Positions 45,147 through 55,400 of a DNA stretch of 64,000 nt are shown here, piece by piece (position 1 is the stretch's first letter; each line of letters begins with the position of its first letter). Under the pieces are notes generated by a model. That model was given only the letters and a program-made list of their open reading frames with translations, did no database searches and was not told the DNA's origin. The DNA comes from Ligula intestinalis (taxonomy: Eukaryota > Platyhelminthes > Cestoda > Diphyllobothriidea > Diphyllobothriidae). The stretch is taken from positions 37,666,100 through 37,730,099 of the forward strand of contig JAYGXS010000004.1 in assembly GCA_036362985.1 (NCBI GenBank). The letters are read 5' to 3'. Made by a program: the position numbers and the translations under genes.

Positions 45147-45180
45147 GACGTTTCAAAAGCGTGCTCGCTTCCATCGTCAG
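45147..45180 (-). ncRNA. Hammerhead ribozyme motif of a Penelope-like element
   Basis: The minus-strand core is CTGACGA, stem II GGAAGCG with CGCTTTT (loop AGCA), then GAAAC and GTC. All conserved core positions (C-T-G-A-N-G-A, G-A-A-A, GTC) are present. Stem I can form from GCT and AGC next to the core. It lies at the 3' end of the Penelope fragment on the same strand, as in the other copies. Of the hammerheads in this window it has the best-conserved core. Confidence 0.8.
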
Positions 45181-45914
45181 AGCATGGTGTCTGTACTCCT
45201 GTTTGCTCGTGCCCTCACGGGCCTCTTTATGACCAGCTGTGTCAAGTTTTTTTGTGTCTCATGAGCGTTTCCACCTGCTTTGTTCGCAGCTGCCGGCTGT
45301 CGGTCCTGTTTATCTCTCTCCGTCCGACCTATTGCTCCGTCCTGAGCCGATGTTAGCCTTCTGCGGAGCGCTTGGTAAGCGGGATGAAGGTCCATGGCTT
45401 TGTTTAGTGTGCCAGTCTAGAACCAAATTTCTAGCAGCAATCTGGCCATCTTGCCGTTGGCTCGTCCTATTACCTTCGCTTTTTCAAAGGCGAATGTGTG
45501 GTTCTGCTGCTTTACGTGGTCATAGACCAAAGACAGCTTATCCTCGTGGTTGATTGCATGCTGATGCTCATGCAACCTTGTGCCAAGGCGTCTGCCCCTT
45601 TGACCGACATACCTTAGAGTGCAGTCTTAGCATGGTATGTTGTAGACCACAGCTGTCAAAGGTAGCGGGTCTTTGGGCCTCATGAGCTGCTGTCTGATGG
45701 CTGACTCCGGTCTATGAGCCACACCGATCCCGAATGGTTTCAGGATTCTTGCAGCTGCCTCTGATACATTCCTCACGTAAGGGATTGCGAACCAGAACTT
45801 AGGGTCCTCTCCTTTCGATCGCTCATGGTGGGACTTATTATGGCACTTACGTCGATGTACAAATGAAGAAACTGGTAGACGGAAAGATAAAGACAACGGT
45901 CTACCGCAATGCAA
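45181..45914 (-). mobile_element. Penelope-like element 3' half with GIY-YIG domain
   Basis: On the minus strand it reads FWFAIPYVRNVSEAAARIL and HRPESAIRQQLMRPKDPLP. The GIY-YIG domain follows: AVVYNIPC, TLRYVGQRGRRLGTRLHEHQ. Then AFEKAKVIGRANGKMARLLL and LNKAMDLHPAYQALRRRL. One stop falls just after YNIPC and another after EIWF. The RT is missing. This copy is a different subfamily from 1990 and 17880 (G-Q-R-G-R instead of G-E-T-G-R). The hammerhead at 45147 follows directly. Confidence 0.88.
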
Positions 45915-46054
45915 CCAACACCATGCGCATTTTCCACTTCAGAAGCAACTATCCCGTCGGTCACAAACGCAGTTGTATTAGAACCCTCTTCCAGCAACAA
46001 CCCCGACAACAATGAACATAATTGTCGTCTAATTGCCAATAGAGGAGAATATAC

Positions 46055-46485
46055 GAGTTCCAGGCAGCAGTTCCGAAGAAGAAGATGCGATCACTGGAAC
46101 AAGGACTTTATTTTCCTGACGTTTTGGATTCCGTCGACTAAGGATTCCCGATGTCGTCTAATTATCAAGCCCCCATCCAACGTGGGCAACGAAATCGTGG
46201 CAATTAATCACTCGAAGGCGGACTGCAAATCCGTCACCCCACCAATTATTGCCCTCCCCCAGCGGTGGTTACGGCAACTAATAATTATAGTGCGCATTTG
46301 AGTGGCCGCTACAAACTATAAATGCTGAGCAATCTGTGCATATACCACCCTACTCTGTGCATGTATCACAGATATCTACGGTTACCTATGATTAAGGGTT
46401 CTCGACCGAATCCGAAGCGTCAAGCAAATAAAGTTCCCGTTCCAGTGATCGCATCTTCTTCTGCAAACTGTCCATTTTCCAGTAC
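46055..46485. mobile_element. Foldback element with Penelope-terminus arms
   Basis: Left arm (46063-46150) carries ggcagcagttccgaagaag, gatgcgatcactggaacaag and a damaged core. Right arm (about 46320-46480) is inverted and reads CCTATGA, stem II GGGTTC and GAATCC (fully pairable with one G-U), GAAGC, GTC, then aagcaaataaagtt. G5 is again T. The element is about 430 bp, non-coding, and ends 68 bp before PACS exon C. Confidence 0.65.
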
Positions 46486-46553
46486 ATATGCATAATTTGC
46501 CAGTAATCCCCATAAAATGCAAAGTCATGACCTAATTCTCGCAATATTCGAAG

Positions 46554-46735
46554 ACCCACAGGTGTCCTTCACTGTTGAAGAGGAGGAGGAGGAAGAGGGC
46601 GACTTCATCCTTCCAGACGCCTTCAGTGACCCTGATGATTCTGACCACGCCGAAGACAGCGAGGGTGAACAGACGGGTGAGGAGGAGGGCGGAGCAAACC
46701 GCCAAAAGAAGATCATGAAGAGCGTATCTGTGGGG
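46554..46735 (+). CDS. PACS: PACS-family protein, exon C (acidic cluster)
   Basis: With the acceptor attcgaag the exon joins exon B in phase (K then D-P-Q-V-S-F-T). It reads VEEEEEEEGDFILPDAFSD, then a run of Asp, Glu and Ser (SDHAEDSEGEQTGEEE), then RQKKIMKSVSVG, and stops before gtaagc in phase 0. This corresponds to the PACS autoregulatory acidic region, whose serines in acidic context are casein kinase 2 sites in mammals, followed by the short basic stretch. SDPDDSDHAEDSEGE fits the CK2 pattern. An alternative acceptor at cccacag (46561) would break the phase with exon B unless another exon exists between. Confidence 0.8.
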
Positions 46736-47541
46736 GTAAGCTGGCTGATTACTCACTTTGCCACGCAACAGTGCGTTGTTCGAACCGCTCAGCTTTATGA
46801 TGAGGTGACTGGCGCCGTGTGAACCTACGCCTAGGCGTGCCACCAAAATGTCATGTATAACATTTTTACAAAAGCGCTGTTCCGTTAATGTCTGCTGGGC
46901 CCTAGTTTTCATTTTCAATGTCAGCATACTCTGGACAAGGTTTCCTACAGAACGAGTACAAGGAGGAAACTTTTTAATTATACTTTTCGGGTGTAACCTC
47001 CTCCATTATTCTTCTTCTTCTTCTTCACCTCTCCGTAGGTTTCCCATAGCTACCACAATCCAGCTCTCGCTAAAGGCCTGACGTCGTAGATGTTCGTCTT
47101 TTACGACAAAATTCCGCACTGCCTTATAGTGGCCTGTATAGAATAAGAGTTCCTCCAGCTGTAGGTGTTTCACTACCGACCTCCGGATTGTTAGCTCTTG
47201 GTACTTCACAGTATATTTCAGACAAAAAGTGGAGTAGATCCGGTCTGTTCAGTTTAAGGCAAAAGCTTGTGCTATTACAAGCGCGCACGTTTGATGTTCA
47301 GCGGCGATATTCCGGGAAACAGACAGCATAACAATGCACGCAGACGTTGGATTACCTACCGACCCTGCCGCTCATTTTTGTGGTTTCCTGAAATATCATT
47401 TTATTATGCAAGTTGCAGCTAACTTTGTTAACCTTCGAGTTTTTTTAAAGGCATCCCTGAGTGCAGTTCACTACGCCACCAAGCTGGCCTCTCCCCAAAT
47501 CTTTTTCACGTCTCACTGTTATTTTTGTGTTTGTCCTTCAG

Positions 47542-47601
47542 CAAATCAAACAAAAGGTTGTTCGTCTGCTGAAGCGCCTCAAGCTATTTGACCCGAATGA
47601 G
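47542..47601 (+). CDS. PACS: PACS-family protein, exon D (20 codons)
   Basis: A tiny exon between ttgtccttcag and gtgagt. It reads QIKQKVVRLLKRLKLFDPNE in phase 0 at both ends. It matches the conserved PACS helix I-K-Q-K-x-V-A-L-L-K-R-F-K-V-S-D-E almost residue for residue. The flanking pyrimidine tract and donor are strong. Confidence 0.9.
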
Positions 47602-48670
47602 GTGAGTTCTGCGTTGACTCAGTCCTACCTACTAGCAACTTGTGCGTGACTTCAACCACATCACTCCCGCAACTTAGTTGCCAAACTGCTCACCTTGCTG
47701 TTTCCACCGCCCCACATTTACGACTGACACTCAGTCTTTTTACCAACATTTAACCCTTCCTTATGTAGCCGTTCGGAAGTCTGTATCCACAGTGGGGTTA
47801 GAACAAAAGAGAGACTTTATCTCAGAAAAAAAGCACCGGCAAATACCGGACTGTTTCCGATGTACAGTATAGGCTTGCCATCATAAGAATTCAAAATAAA
47901 ATGCGCTCGAACGAGCAGCTTCGCCAATCCATCCTGATCGTAGGACGACACTGGGCATTTCAGTTTTCTCTTAAAGACGAGAATCTACAGCAAACAGCAA
48001 TTTATAAACCGGATGTTACGCAGACGTTATTACCTTTTCTATACTGTTGACCATCTGGTAAAAAGGTGATAGTCCGCCCCAAGGCATCGGAGCTAAATTC
48101 AACTGGGAATCGCACAGCGCTCTCATTACCACAATCGCATCACCCCAGTTGACATGTTGCAGGAGAGGGAAGGGGGGGGGGCTTAAAGGGTCACATCAAA
48201 GATGCGCTGGACCAACAGGGATGTTAGATCAAGACATACCAGTCGCACCTATAGCAAATGCCACACTTGCGGGGTCTAGGTGTAGAGTGCCTCAGTCACC
48301 TGCGTCCCCCTTCTTGACTATCATGACACAGCATCTATGAGGAACGGGAAAGAGATTTTAGTAGCAGAGGACCCCGGAATGGCCATTTCTGCCATTATTG
48401 TTGGTAGGTGGAAGGAGTTGCGTCTTACCATTTATGCGCCATCTTATTCATTTCGAACAGAAGATGATGCTGGCGACGGCTACAATTCCCAACACAAAAC
48501 AAATTTCTTCAGACAGAACTGAATAGGCGAATTCATAGAAGCGGTTCGGAAGGAGAAAATGTGATCGTTGTAAAAAGAAAATTATTGCCGCGGATCTGTG
48601 AATAGGTTGAGGCCTCACGAAGGGTAAATTTTCCCATCGTCGGGCCGATCTAAGTGCGTCGTGCCCAAAT
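47602..48670 (+). other. PACS intron, no clear feature
   Basis: First part of the 3,538-bp intron D-E. It contains a run of nine or more G near 48170 and a probable SINE scrap at 48340-48420 sharing aatggccatttctg with the SINE at 39600. Nothing else is supportable. Confidence 0.5.
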
Positions 48671-48673
48671 AAA

Positions 48674-48758
48674 TTGCCAACACAAGCGAACATATTGTCC
48701 CAATGATAAAGTCTTCTCAATTGCTTCCTGGGAAACGCATGTTCGCTTGTGTTGGCAA
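48674..48758. repeat. Perfect 20-bp inverted repeat (hairpin)
   Basis: ttgccaacacaagcgaacat at 48674-48693 is repeated exactly as its reverse complement at 48739-48758, with a 45-base spacer. Perfect identity in a decayed region suggests a young foldback. The region to its left (48541-48600) also resembles the gcagttc-gaag and gtgatcg motifs of the Penelope-terminus arms. Confidence 0.9.
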
Positions 48759-49691
48759 ACTTCTAACTATTATGTCACGGGTTCCAGCCTTTGGGTTTGC
48801 CAGGCTTGACGATGGGTATGGCCAAGAAGCCTGAAATGGCCATTGCAGCTGCCGTTTTCGCTAATCTGATAGTCGTTAAGGCTGGTGTACTGTACCCTCT
48901 GTTCCTGTCTATATGCATCAACATATTTACCTTATCATTTGCTATTGTGTCCAATGAGCGTTTTTCATTCGTCTCGTTTACGTTGATATAATCTCCTTCA
49001 ACCTCCAGCTAGACCACGGCAGTTGCCTTGAGTTAGAATCTTCGCATGCTGCTTCTGATATTTATGACTGGCATCCCTCCGTAGCCCCGAAATATTATGA
49101 TCCAGATTACAGCCATTTACTTACAGTAGATTCCCTATCTCATTAAATGTAGTGGATTCACTAAAAATGTACTTTTGCGCAGTCAGAACACGCGGCGTGC
49201 CCCCAAACTATTATAGAAGTAAAGTAAGAACCATAAGTAAAAACAAGACACACATTGGTGGAATTGTTAGTATTTACTAGCATAAGAATATTTAAGTTAC
49301 AAAAAGAACTCGAAATTTAGGAAATGACAATATGAAAATTCACTGATCCAATGTTAAATATAAGTATATTTAAGGCATGGGAGCGGAGAAGAATGGCAAG
49401 TTAATACAAAAGAAGTACAAACGCAAGATTTTTTAAGTTAAGTTGTTTCCATTAACATTTAAAATTGTATTAAATGTGTCAGATGTGGTCACTTTCACTA
49501 AAGTTTCTTCCTAATGTGCATACTTCGTAAAAATTTCCGTTTTTAATGCACGAGAGGATCCTTGCGTGCTTTGTATCAATTTCTATTGGCAATTGCAAAA
49601 AGATTTTCTATGGTAATCATATCCCGGCTATTGAGCGGAATAAAAATACATTGAAGGCCACATACGAAAAGGCTGGTTGTTTACTAGCAAG

Positions 49692-49823
49692 TTAGATTAC
49701 GGTAGTACTTGTAGTAAAATTCATACCATCTTGTGTATATTGAAAGAAATTTCCGTTTGTCACATTAAAAAAATATTTCGAGAGTTCGAGTGCGACGAGC
49801 TGCAGATTGTTTTCCAATTTCTG
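49692..49823 (-). CDS. Candidate second exon of the antisense gene, copy 2
   Basis: Counterpart of 38637-38768; identical by eye, including acceptor and stop codon. Confidence 0.3.
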   Translation of the reverse strand, partial: QKLENNLQLVALELSKYFFNVTNGNFFQYTQDGMNFTTSTTVI

Positions 49824-50253
49824 CTAAACACTTTAAAAATTTCACTGTTTTCCTTTGTTTGTCTATAAATACCGATTTTGTTCAACCGAAAACTTAGAAA
49901 TAAGAAATATCTTAAAAGCATTAACCTAAATAATGAGTTTTTAAACATTCCTCCTTATGTAGCTGTCTGTGTGGATTATGACTTTAAAATCACCGAAAAA
50001 TGTCAACTCATTGCCGAGAAAAATAAATTTCCATAGCAAAAGCCTGCATGAAAACGTCTAAGATTAACCAAAAAACTTTCTATAAGAAGTTACCTCTTCA
50101 AATAGCGCTTTAGTTAGATATTTCGAAGTCGAATGTCCGCGTGCTGTACCTTTTTTTGAAAATGAAGTCAAGATCAAAATGGGTATTTTGACCAGTTTTT
50201 TTACTTCCCTGAAAATTAGAAATAAATACTTTGCTGGAAATGAAAGAACTTAC

Positions 50254-50461
50254 ATTTCTATGTAAACTGGAGCAGTTTTCAATATGTTCTTTTACTTCAG
50301 AGCACCGTTGTTTGATTTCAAATGCACAACAGAGTGACCGAATATATCCTTCGATATTTTTAAACCTGATAATCTTTTGTTTGCTCCGTTCCAAGTTTTT
50401 ATATTCATTGATTGTCTTCTGTACTTTGACAGCATTATGACGGGGTTCTTGAACAGTGTTA
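50254..50461 (-). CDS. Candidate exon of the antisense gene, copy 2
   Basis: Counterpart of 39199-39406 with the same acceptor and gtaag donor. It differs by at least one amino-acid change (N-I-E-E-Y becomes N-I-E-G-Y) and no stop. The matching second exon is at 49692-49823. Confidence 0.35.
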
Positions 50462-51139
50462 CTGTGAAAACGTATGACATTCCGAGGTAGTTCATGTACA
50501 GTTAAATAGGCTCAGTAATTTTGGCGTACTAAAACACATTTTGGTCGCTTGTTAATTTATTATTTATCTTTAGGGTATAAAACGTAACAGATTTGTAGGG
50601 AAAAATTTTGCTAATTGAATTCATATTTCTGTTCTCAACAATAATGCTTTATCTCATACTTACACTCATCTCAATTTCATGGACGCGAAGCAAAATTTTC
50701 CCTTTTTGTGAACAAATATAATTACAAAGTTCCGGCTCTTCATGAATGTTCTGTTACAGTTCAGCAGGTATAAGTAACCAGTTCCTTTCCGCAGCGTTTT
50801 ATAGCGTAGGAAATTCCTGGGATGTAAACAAACACTGGATTTCACCCATTTCCGCCTCTATTTTCTCCCTGTATACTGATCTGAACGGAATTCAATTCTA
50901 ATTTACAGCATTTCGGGCCTCAGGTCAACCTGGTGAACTCAATAAACAACTTCAAATGTGTGTTAACTCCCCCAGTCCCCTACCTTTTATCAGAAAATCT
51001 ACTGGAGACACGGAATTTCGGTTTTTGTGATGTCTATATCTTTCTGCAGCTTTCGTTTCTTGTCGCGTTGTATTTGTAATTGCGGCTTTTGCACTCTGCC
51101 CGCCCCTCTTTACGTTCCTCTCGTTCCTTTGACTGACAG

Positions 51140-51322
51140 GACATTGACGCATGCACAAATTCTCACTTGTGGGACGACTTCGACAAGATGGAAGCCATCA
51201 GTGACGCCGACGAGGAATCGGATCCGGACGGTGCTGAGTCCATCTCCTTCCACAGCACTCCCCGCCCCAACATCAGACCCTTCTTTGGTCATACGGGCAG
51301 TTCTGAGGAGACACTGAGCGTG
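51140..51322 (+). CDS. PACS: PACS-family protein, exon E
   Basis: It starts after ctttgactgacag and ends before gtgagt; 61 codons, phase 0 at both ends. It reads HLWDDFDKMEAISDADEESD, then ISFHSTPRPNIRPFFGHTGS and SEETLSV. This matches the PACS middle region, where L-L-Y-D-T-L-D precedes an acidic stretch and then S-T-P-K-P-K-L-R-P-Y-F-E-G-x-S-x-S-S. It is the last exon I can find; the C-terminal PACS domain would lie beyond the window. Confidence 0.9.
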
Positions 51323-52984
51323 GTGAGTCGCAGTGCTCTTTGATTTGCATCACCCTACGGATTCGATGTTTCCAGCAGAGGCTGCCTTGGTAAATGAAGA
51401 CAACGTGTACATAGATTGGACACTTGTAGGAAGACATTTTTGTATTATTGTTTTTGTTATCATCACAACTTTAGTCGGTCTTCTCATGGCAGAAGAATAT
51501 AATGGGGAAAATTTTGACGAGGTCCACCTGGCGCAAGGGCGGGGACTCCTGCGTGAATTAAGTCAAAGAAGCAGTAGGGTTGCACTGCACCTATCGCACA
51601 CTCCTTCTCCCGGTACCCGTTGTCATTATCGAGTCAAGGAACCCATGGGCGGTTGAAAGGACAGGTAGCTGGTGCGATCGTAATCACACCCCCTCCCCTC
51701 CCAGGCGCCGGCCGCCGTAACAGACTCGGATTTACCGGAGTGAAAAAGTCATTAAAATCACATTAAGTAAAAGTCATTGTAGCCCGATTCTCAGTACACC
51801 AGCCGGCCACCTCATAGAAACATACATTGGGCTGAATGTGAGGTCCGCGTTATTTTTTCAGCTGTCAAACTTCCGCACCACATCTTTTAGCTCGCCGTGA
51901 TAGTTTCAAGCGCCTCTATTTCCATTCCCAGACCCCAAGCACGACATGATTACTAAGCAGTTGGGTACAGTCATTGTTCGGAAGGTCGCACTCATCAAGC
52001 CGATGATATCTTCCCCGTGGTGCCAATACATTGCCACCTTATGGCTCTCAGCCTGAAATCAGCTACCTGCTGCCTAAAGGAGGAACTCTCGCATATCGGC
52101 TCCGTATCATGCACCACGTTACCAAAACCGTGATAGTTTAATTGCGTGTGGAGGACTTAAGCTGATTCTTTTTCCGAAGGAGCAAAAATATCACCCCTAG
52201 GTAGCCGAAGTCTGGTGACTCAGTTGTAACGGATAACCAAGTAGAAATTTATCTTGTCGCCAGTATTTAATGCAAGATCGGAATTTATATCTGATGTCTT
52301 AGACGTCTCGGCCGATTTATAATGATTCCGTGTCGACGACGACGCCGTTAAACTCATTTTTATTGTTCTTCCTGAGAGGTGTCGTTTTTTTGCATATTTT
52401 ACCATGTTAGATACCTCATTTACTCATACAGATTTTTTGCATGAGTGGGGAGCGCTTATCTATCCTAATCACAAACCGGAAATGCGCTTTTTCGCTAGGC
52501 CTTCGTCGCCGATAGTATGCCGAATCACAGTTGAATTTTGTTACAGAAAAAGGCGGGGACAGCGAGATTGCCATTTCTACTTTATTTGTCGTCATCACCA
52601 GTGGTAGTCCGACTCCTGACTGCACAAGTGGGAAGTAGATTTCTTTTTGTCATCACATTTCCTGATTTCTATATATGTTGTGAAAGCGAAAATTATTTGA
52701 GATGGAAATAATTTTATTGCACTTATTTTCGAGTCGGATTCCCCAGCTTGTAGGATGACGATTTAGGGCTCGTGCAGACCCACCGCGGATGTACTGACGC
52801 ATGTGATGTCAGAAACGAATGACAGTCCTTTTTGTGAGCCCGTTAAGATATTATAGTACTCAGGCTATTGGAGGTATAAAAAGTTGTTTTGAAAATGGTG
52901 CAGTCCTAGGTGGCTAATAGTTGAAGCTTTTGCGTGTACAAAAATATAAAAACCAACATAATTTCGATTAAATAAAGTAGTTGG
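51323..52984 (+). other. PACS intron, no clear gene
   Basis: Start of an intron of at least 12.7 kb. A 107-codon plus-strand frame at 51333-51656 is intronic read-through without a known domain. A decayed SINE body (52546-52612, ttgccatttct, cgtcatcacca) is related to the one at 39600. Confidence 0.45.
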
Positions 52985-55400
52985 ATCAACTGCATTGTGT
53001 GTCGTTGCCCCTGTTGGATCAAGAGTTCACATCGGAGTCCAAACTGATTGTAATCGGAAGACGGAGAAATGTCGCGACCTCAACTGCCTTGAGCCAAAGG
53101 TCCACGGGGGTGAGTTCGGTGCCTGGCTAGGAACTGCAGGCGAAAAAATGTTGACAGTCATGTGGAGGAACACCACAATCGGAACAGCCGTCGGATTTGG
53201 ACGGGTCGAGTCGGTCTTGGTGCTGGCGGAGGAATATTGAGTATCCGTTGCGTAGTTGAGCCAACGTACAGCGAGTGACCCTCGGGAGTTGCTGTTCGGA
53301 GGCTGCAATTGTAGGTGGATATTCACCCAAAAGGACCGTGGAATGGTAGCTTAGCTTTGCTTCGACAACGGCTTTCTGATGAAGACGCTGAAAACCTGTC
53401 ATTATGGCAGAGCCATTAACGGATAGACCTGAGAAACATGACGCGATAGTTTCCTTTTGAAGAGCTCTATTAGACAAACAAACGCTGTGGTGGCGTTCAG
53501 AAGCGTGGCAATGGCGGTAATTAGGATGGCCGGGTTGCGAACAGGTCTACCAAAACTGCTGCATAGAGCCCTGAGGAACGCTGCAAGTCTGCTTGCGGGG
53601 CTTAGAGAGAACACCACGGAACAGGACATGATCGTGGCGGCCAGGGATGTAAGCCGCCAACCATCGGACCAGGCTAGTCGGGACGTTCAGGGAGACCAAT
53701 TCCTGTGAGTGCTTATCATGGTTAACCCAGCTGAAAGCGCGTGACGGGTCGACTGAGACAGCCATGGTATGTGAAGCGGACTTCTGTTGATTTAAGCCCT
53801 CGAGGATGGCGTCACTTAACTAGAAGAGCGCCGTTTTGGTGCCTTGACCTGATCTAGCAAGACAGATATGCTGGAAGCGACATAATTAGATGTATCAGCC
53901 GTTCCAGGATCTTCGCCAGTAGACTGGGGAGGAAAATTGAGCGATACAAGGTCGCTAGACTAGGGTCTTTACCCACTTTCACCAGAGTGATAATAATTGA
54001 GTAGTGCCGAAAATCGGGGATGATTGAGTTAGCCAATGAGAAATTGAAAAGGACAGCGATGGAGGCCACCACCTAAGGGTCAATGTGGTGCAAATGAATA
54101 GGCACTTGGCCATCTGGTCCTAGGGCTTTCGACGCTTTCGTTTTCTTGTTGTCGGTGAGGATAGCATCTGCAGGAAACGAAATGTCCGTGGGCGGGCCTT
54201 TAGGAGGAGGTGACAAAGGGAGCACTGGCTTTTGGGACTGGGCACCGAGTGGGGCGAAAATAATTTATTTATCTTGGTGGCAATCTTACCATTGTTCGAA
54301 ATGGAGTGGCCGTCCCCGAAGCTAATAGATTGGTTAAACGTGTCAACCCGGGGCTTGGTTAGATTGCGTAGAAGTTTACAAGTGGCAGCTGAGTTGCCTT
54401 GGAAATTAAAATCTGCAACTAGTTCGTGCTAGCGTTGATATTTGTCGTCGTTGACGGTCCTGGCGATCAAGCCGTTCAGTTGGCCGATGCGCGGGTTATT
54501 GACATAACCTGCTCGTGTATCATCTGTCTCGCTTTGGGTCGAATAGTTGGGACGAAGTAGGGGAATGCGACCGTTCGGCATGTGGTGACTTGCTGCTGCC
54601 AGAAGCAGTTGACAAAGGGCTCGCTCCACCGTATGGACGCAAGTCGGAGGCGGTAGGAGATCGATCAAAGCTTCCCATCCAGCGGTAAAAGCTGCCCAAT
54701 CAGCTCGCTTGAAGTTGAAGTGCTTGTTTGGGGCCTTGCTACGGTCGGTGGCGGCGGCGGCGGTGGCCACTTCCAGTCGTATAAGGAGGTGATCGCCCCC
54801 TAAGATAATTTCCGTGTTCCACATGGTGAAAACTACCAGGTTGAGATTTAGGAGGGAAACATCGGGTTAACGGGAGGGCCGTTGTGCTGTCCTCGTTAAA
54901 GGCTGCGAAAGGATCGTGTTCTAATTCATGGGCCATCAAGTTAGAGCACCACTGGTCATGTCGGGCATTGAAATGACCTAGCAGTAAACTTTTTCCAGAA
55001 GGTAGGTAGGGAGCGAGGCAGGCGGTGAAACCGGGAGGTAAACTGGAAGTTAGAGAGATGTAGACGTTTACGACGGTTAGAGGCACCTGGCCAATGTCGA
55101 ACAAAATCGCTTATACTTCCATGGGGTCGGCACTAGGCAGAGGGAGCTGATGGTGGGCAATGGATTTTTCCACCCAGAAGGCCAAACCTCCGTCATTGTT
55201 GCAACCGCGGTCATAACGGACGATCGTGTAGTTGGCATAGGAAGGGACGTTGCTGGAGTTAGTCCACATTGTCTCTTGCATAGCCGCCACTGCCATGCTG
55301 GGTGAACGCATGAAGGCGAGGAGCTAGTCAGGCTTGCCAAGAAGACCGTTGCCGTTGAACTGCAGAAGCTTATGGCTAGGCAGCGTGGCGAGCTCAAAGA
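52985..55400 (-). mobile_element. Jockey-clade LINE
   Basis: Minus strand in order: LLQFNGNGLLGKPD, VAAMQETMWTNSS, YDRGCNNDGGLAFWVEKS and LLLGHFNARHDQW (endonuclease; D-F-N changed to H-F-N). The RT pieces at 54072-53547 include RSIFLPSLLAKILERLI, DPSRAFSWVNHDKHSQEL, YIPGRHDHVLFRGVLSKPRK and SVPQGS. The YADD block is not found. The C-terminal region is LPRVTRCTLAQLRNGYS with a cysteine motif C-S-D-C-G-V-P-P-H-D-C-Q-H. The end is TELTPVDLW, AVEVATFLRL and a 3' UTR to about 52985. Many stops and frameshifts. It lies antisense in the PACS intron. Confidence 0.85.

Larger units (their letters stand above)
49011..50994. repeat. Large intronic repeat, copy 2
   Basis: Second copy of the sequence at 37956-40124, same orientation, now in PACS intron D-E and ending 145 bp before exon E. 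It lacks the SINE of copy 1 and so preserves the empty target site (50644-50654). The left 1 kb is almost identical to copy 1; the right 340 bp differs at roughly one base in six. No RTE sequence precedes it. Confidence 0.9.

Noticed and set aside
46575..46700. The GAG/GAA-rich run as a simple microsatellite rather than coding.
   Set aside because: It lies in a phase-consistent exon with splice sites and matches the acidic cluster expected at this place in PACS.
31973..51322. A processed pseudogene of PACS.
   Set aside because: The coding blocks are separated by kilobase introns with intact GT-AG sites, so it is not a retrocopy.
51333..51656. A 107-codon frame right after PACS exon E as coding continuation.
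   Set aside because: It lies after a strong gtgagt donor and is in a different reading frame from the exon; the sequence is not PACS-like.
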